Positions 5,560 through 6,330 of a stretch of 6,330 nt of DNA are shown here, piece after piece; position 1 is the stretch's first letter; each line of letters opens with the position of its first letter. A model generated the notes under the pieces. It did no database searches and had not been told where the DNA came from. It saw only the letters and a list, made by a program, of their open reading frames with translations. Position numbers and translations under genes: made by a program. The stretch spans positions 1 to 6,330 of the forward strand of contig JALRFZ010000708.1 of the NCBI GenBank assembly GCA_023253615.1. Reading direction: 5' to 3'. The stretch comes from Verrucomicrobiales bacterium (GTDB lineage: Bacteria; Verrucomicrobiota; Verrucomicrobiia; Verrucomicrobiales; DEV007).

Positions 5560-6330
5560 ATGAGACTGTTTGATACAATGACCCGCGAAGTGCGCGATCT
5601 GGCGCCCCGCGATGGCAAAACCTTCCGTTTTTACTGCTGCGGGCCGACCGTTTATGGCCCCGCCCACATTGGCAATTTCCGCACCTTTGTTTTGCAGGAT
5701 GTCTTCCGCCGCAGCCTCGAGCTCTCTGGTCAGCCGAGCTTCCATGTCCGCAATCTCACCGACGTCGATGACAAGACGATCCGCGATTCGCAGGCCGCGG
5801 GCCGCAGCTTGAAAGATTTCACCGATCATTGGCGTGACCGTTTCCATTTGGATTGCGACCAGCTCAATCTCCTGCGCCCCCATCTGGAGCCGAGCGCGGT
5901 CGAGCACATCCCCCATCAGATCGCGATGATCGCGGAGCTGATGGAGAAAGGACACGCCTACGCCTCGGCCGATGGTTCGGTCTACTACCGTGTCGCCAGC
6001 TTCGATGGATACGGACGCCTTTCCCGGCTCGACCAACGCGAGTTGAAGGAGGGGGCCTCGGGTGCCGTCGCCGATGACGAATACGACAAGGATTCCGTCT
6101 CCGACTTCGCCCTTTGGAAAGCCCGTCGCGACGAGGACGGTGACAACTGGTGGGACAGCCCGTGGGGCCAGGGCCGCCCCGGCTGGCATCTCGAGTGTTC
6201 GGCGATGTGCCGCGAGTATCTCGGCGACAGCTTCGACCTCCACTCCGGCGGCGTCGATCTCGTCTTCCCCCATCACGAAAACGAGATCGCCCAGAGCGAG
6301 GCCTGCACCGGCCACGTCATGGCCGATCAC
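5560..6330 (+). CDS. cysS: Cysteinyl-tRNA synthetase, N-terminal part (runs off right edge)
   Basis: This class I synthetase activates cysteine with ATP and charges tRNA-Cys in the cytoplasm. The 257 visible residues cover most of the catalytic domain. The signature [16 protein letters not shown] (27-42) contains the HIGH motif as [14 protein letters not shown] and the [15 protein letters not shown] segment are typical of CysS, as are [22 protein letters not shown] (205-216) and [20 protein letters not shown] (225-244). The catalytic zinc ligands are all present: C27, C213, H238 and E242, equivalent to Cys28, Cys209, His234 and Glu238 of the E. coli enzyme. The KMSKS loop, the DALR domain and the anticodon-binding part lie beyond the window. 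The ATG at 5560 puts the signature at the usual position; a downstream ATG at residue 7 is possible. No Shine-Dalgarno is visible. It is divergent from the chaperone cluster and probably unrelated to it in function. Confidence 0.96.
   Translation, partial: MRLFDTMTREVRDLAPRDGKTFRFYCCGPTVYGPAHIGNFRTFVLQDVFRRSLELSGQPSFHVRNLTDVDDKTIRDSQAAGRSLKDFTDHWRDRFHLDCDQLNLLRPHLEPSAVEHIPHQIAMIAELMEKGHAYASADGSVYYRVASFDGYGRLSRLDQRELKEGASGAVADDEYDKDSVSDFALWKARRDEDGDNWWDSPWGQGRPGWHLECSAMCREYLGDSFDLHSGGVDLVFPHHENEIAQSEACTGHVMADH

Noticed and set aside
5485..6330. A minus-strand open frame of 281 codons opposite cysS
   Set aside because: cysS on the plus strand is certain from its HIGN motif and zinc ligands; this frame is its antisense shadow.

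Overview
The window looks like chromosomal DNA from a GC-rich bacterium, most likely Verrucomicrobiota. That lineage is inferred from the overall protein style: a secreted CE15-type esterase, an LprI-like periplasmic protein and the form of CysS. No phylogenetic marker has been compared. Most gene starts lack a recognisable Shine-Dalgarno sequence. There are no RNA genes, insertion sequences or CRISPR arrays.

Layout, left to right. Positions 1-729 (minus) hold the N-terminal 243 residues of an exported CE15-family glucuronoyl esterase, cut by the window edge before its catalytic serine motif. Positions 844-1554 (plus, divergent) encode an exported LprI/DUF1311-like protein. A 20-bp convergent junction follows. 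Then comes a minus-strand cluster from 5338 down to 1575, in transcription order: an FHA-domain reading frame, a long coiled-coil reading frame, a GrpE-like C-terminal segment, a lid-less Hsp70 and a 92-residue hypothetical protein. A 221-bp AT-richer divergent region separates this cluster from cysS (plus, 5560 to the right edge), which encodes the N-terminal 257 residues of cysteinyl-tRNA synthetase.

The most interesting part is the minus-strand cluster. The FHA, coiled-coil and GrpE-like parts read most naturally as one protein of about 618 residues, broken by two opposite one-base frame shifts: an extra base in A/T homopolymers near 4937-4949 and a missing base near 3826. The FHA and GrpE-like parts are in the same frame and only the coiled coil between them is displaced. 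Such a protein would join a phosphothreonine-recognition domain to a coiled coil and a GrpE-type nucleotide-exchange wing, directly upstream of a dedicated minimal Hsp70. This suggests a specialised chaperone module in which phosphorylation may direct Hsp70 cycling. No J-domain protein or kinase is encoded here. A 14-bp-arm inverted repeat with a 7-nt loop lies just after the GrpE-like stop and before the Hsp70 start, and is a candidate intercistronic control element.
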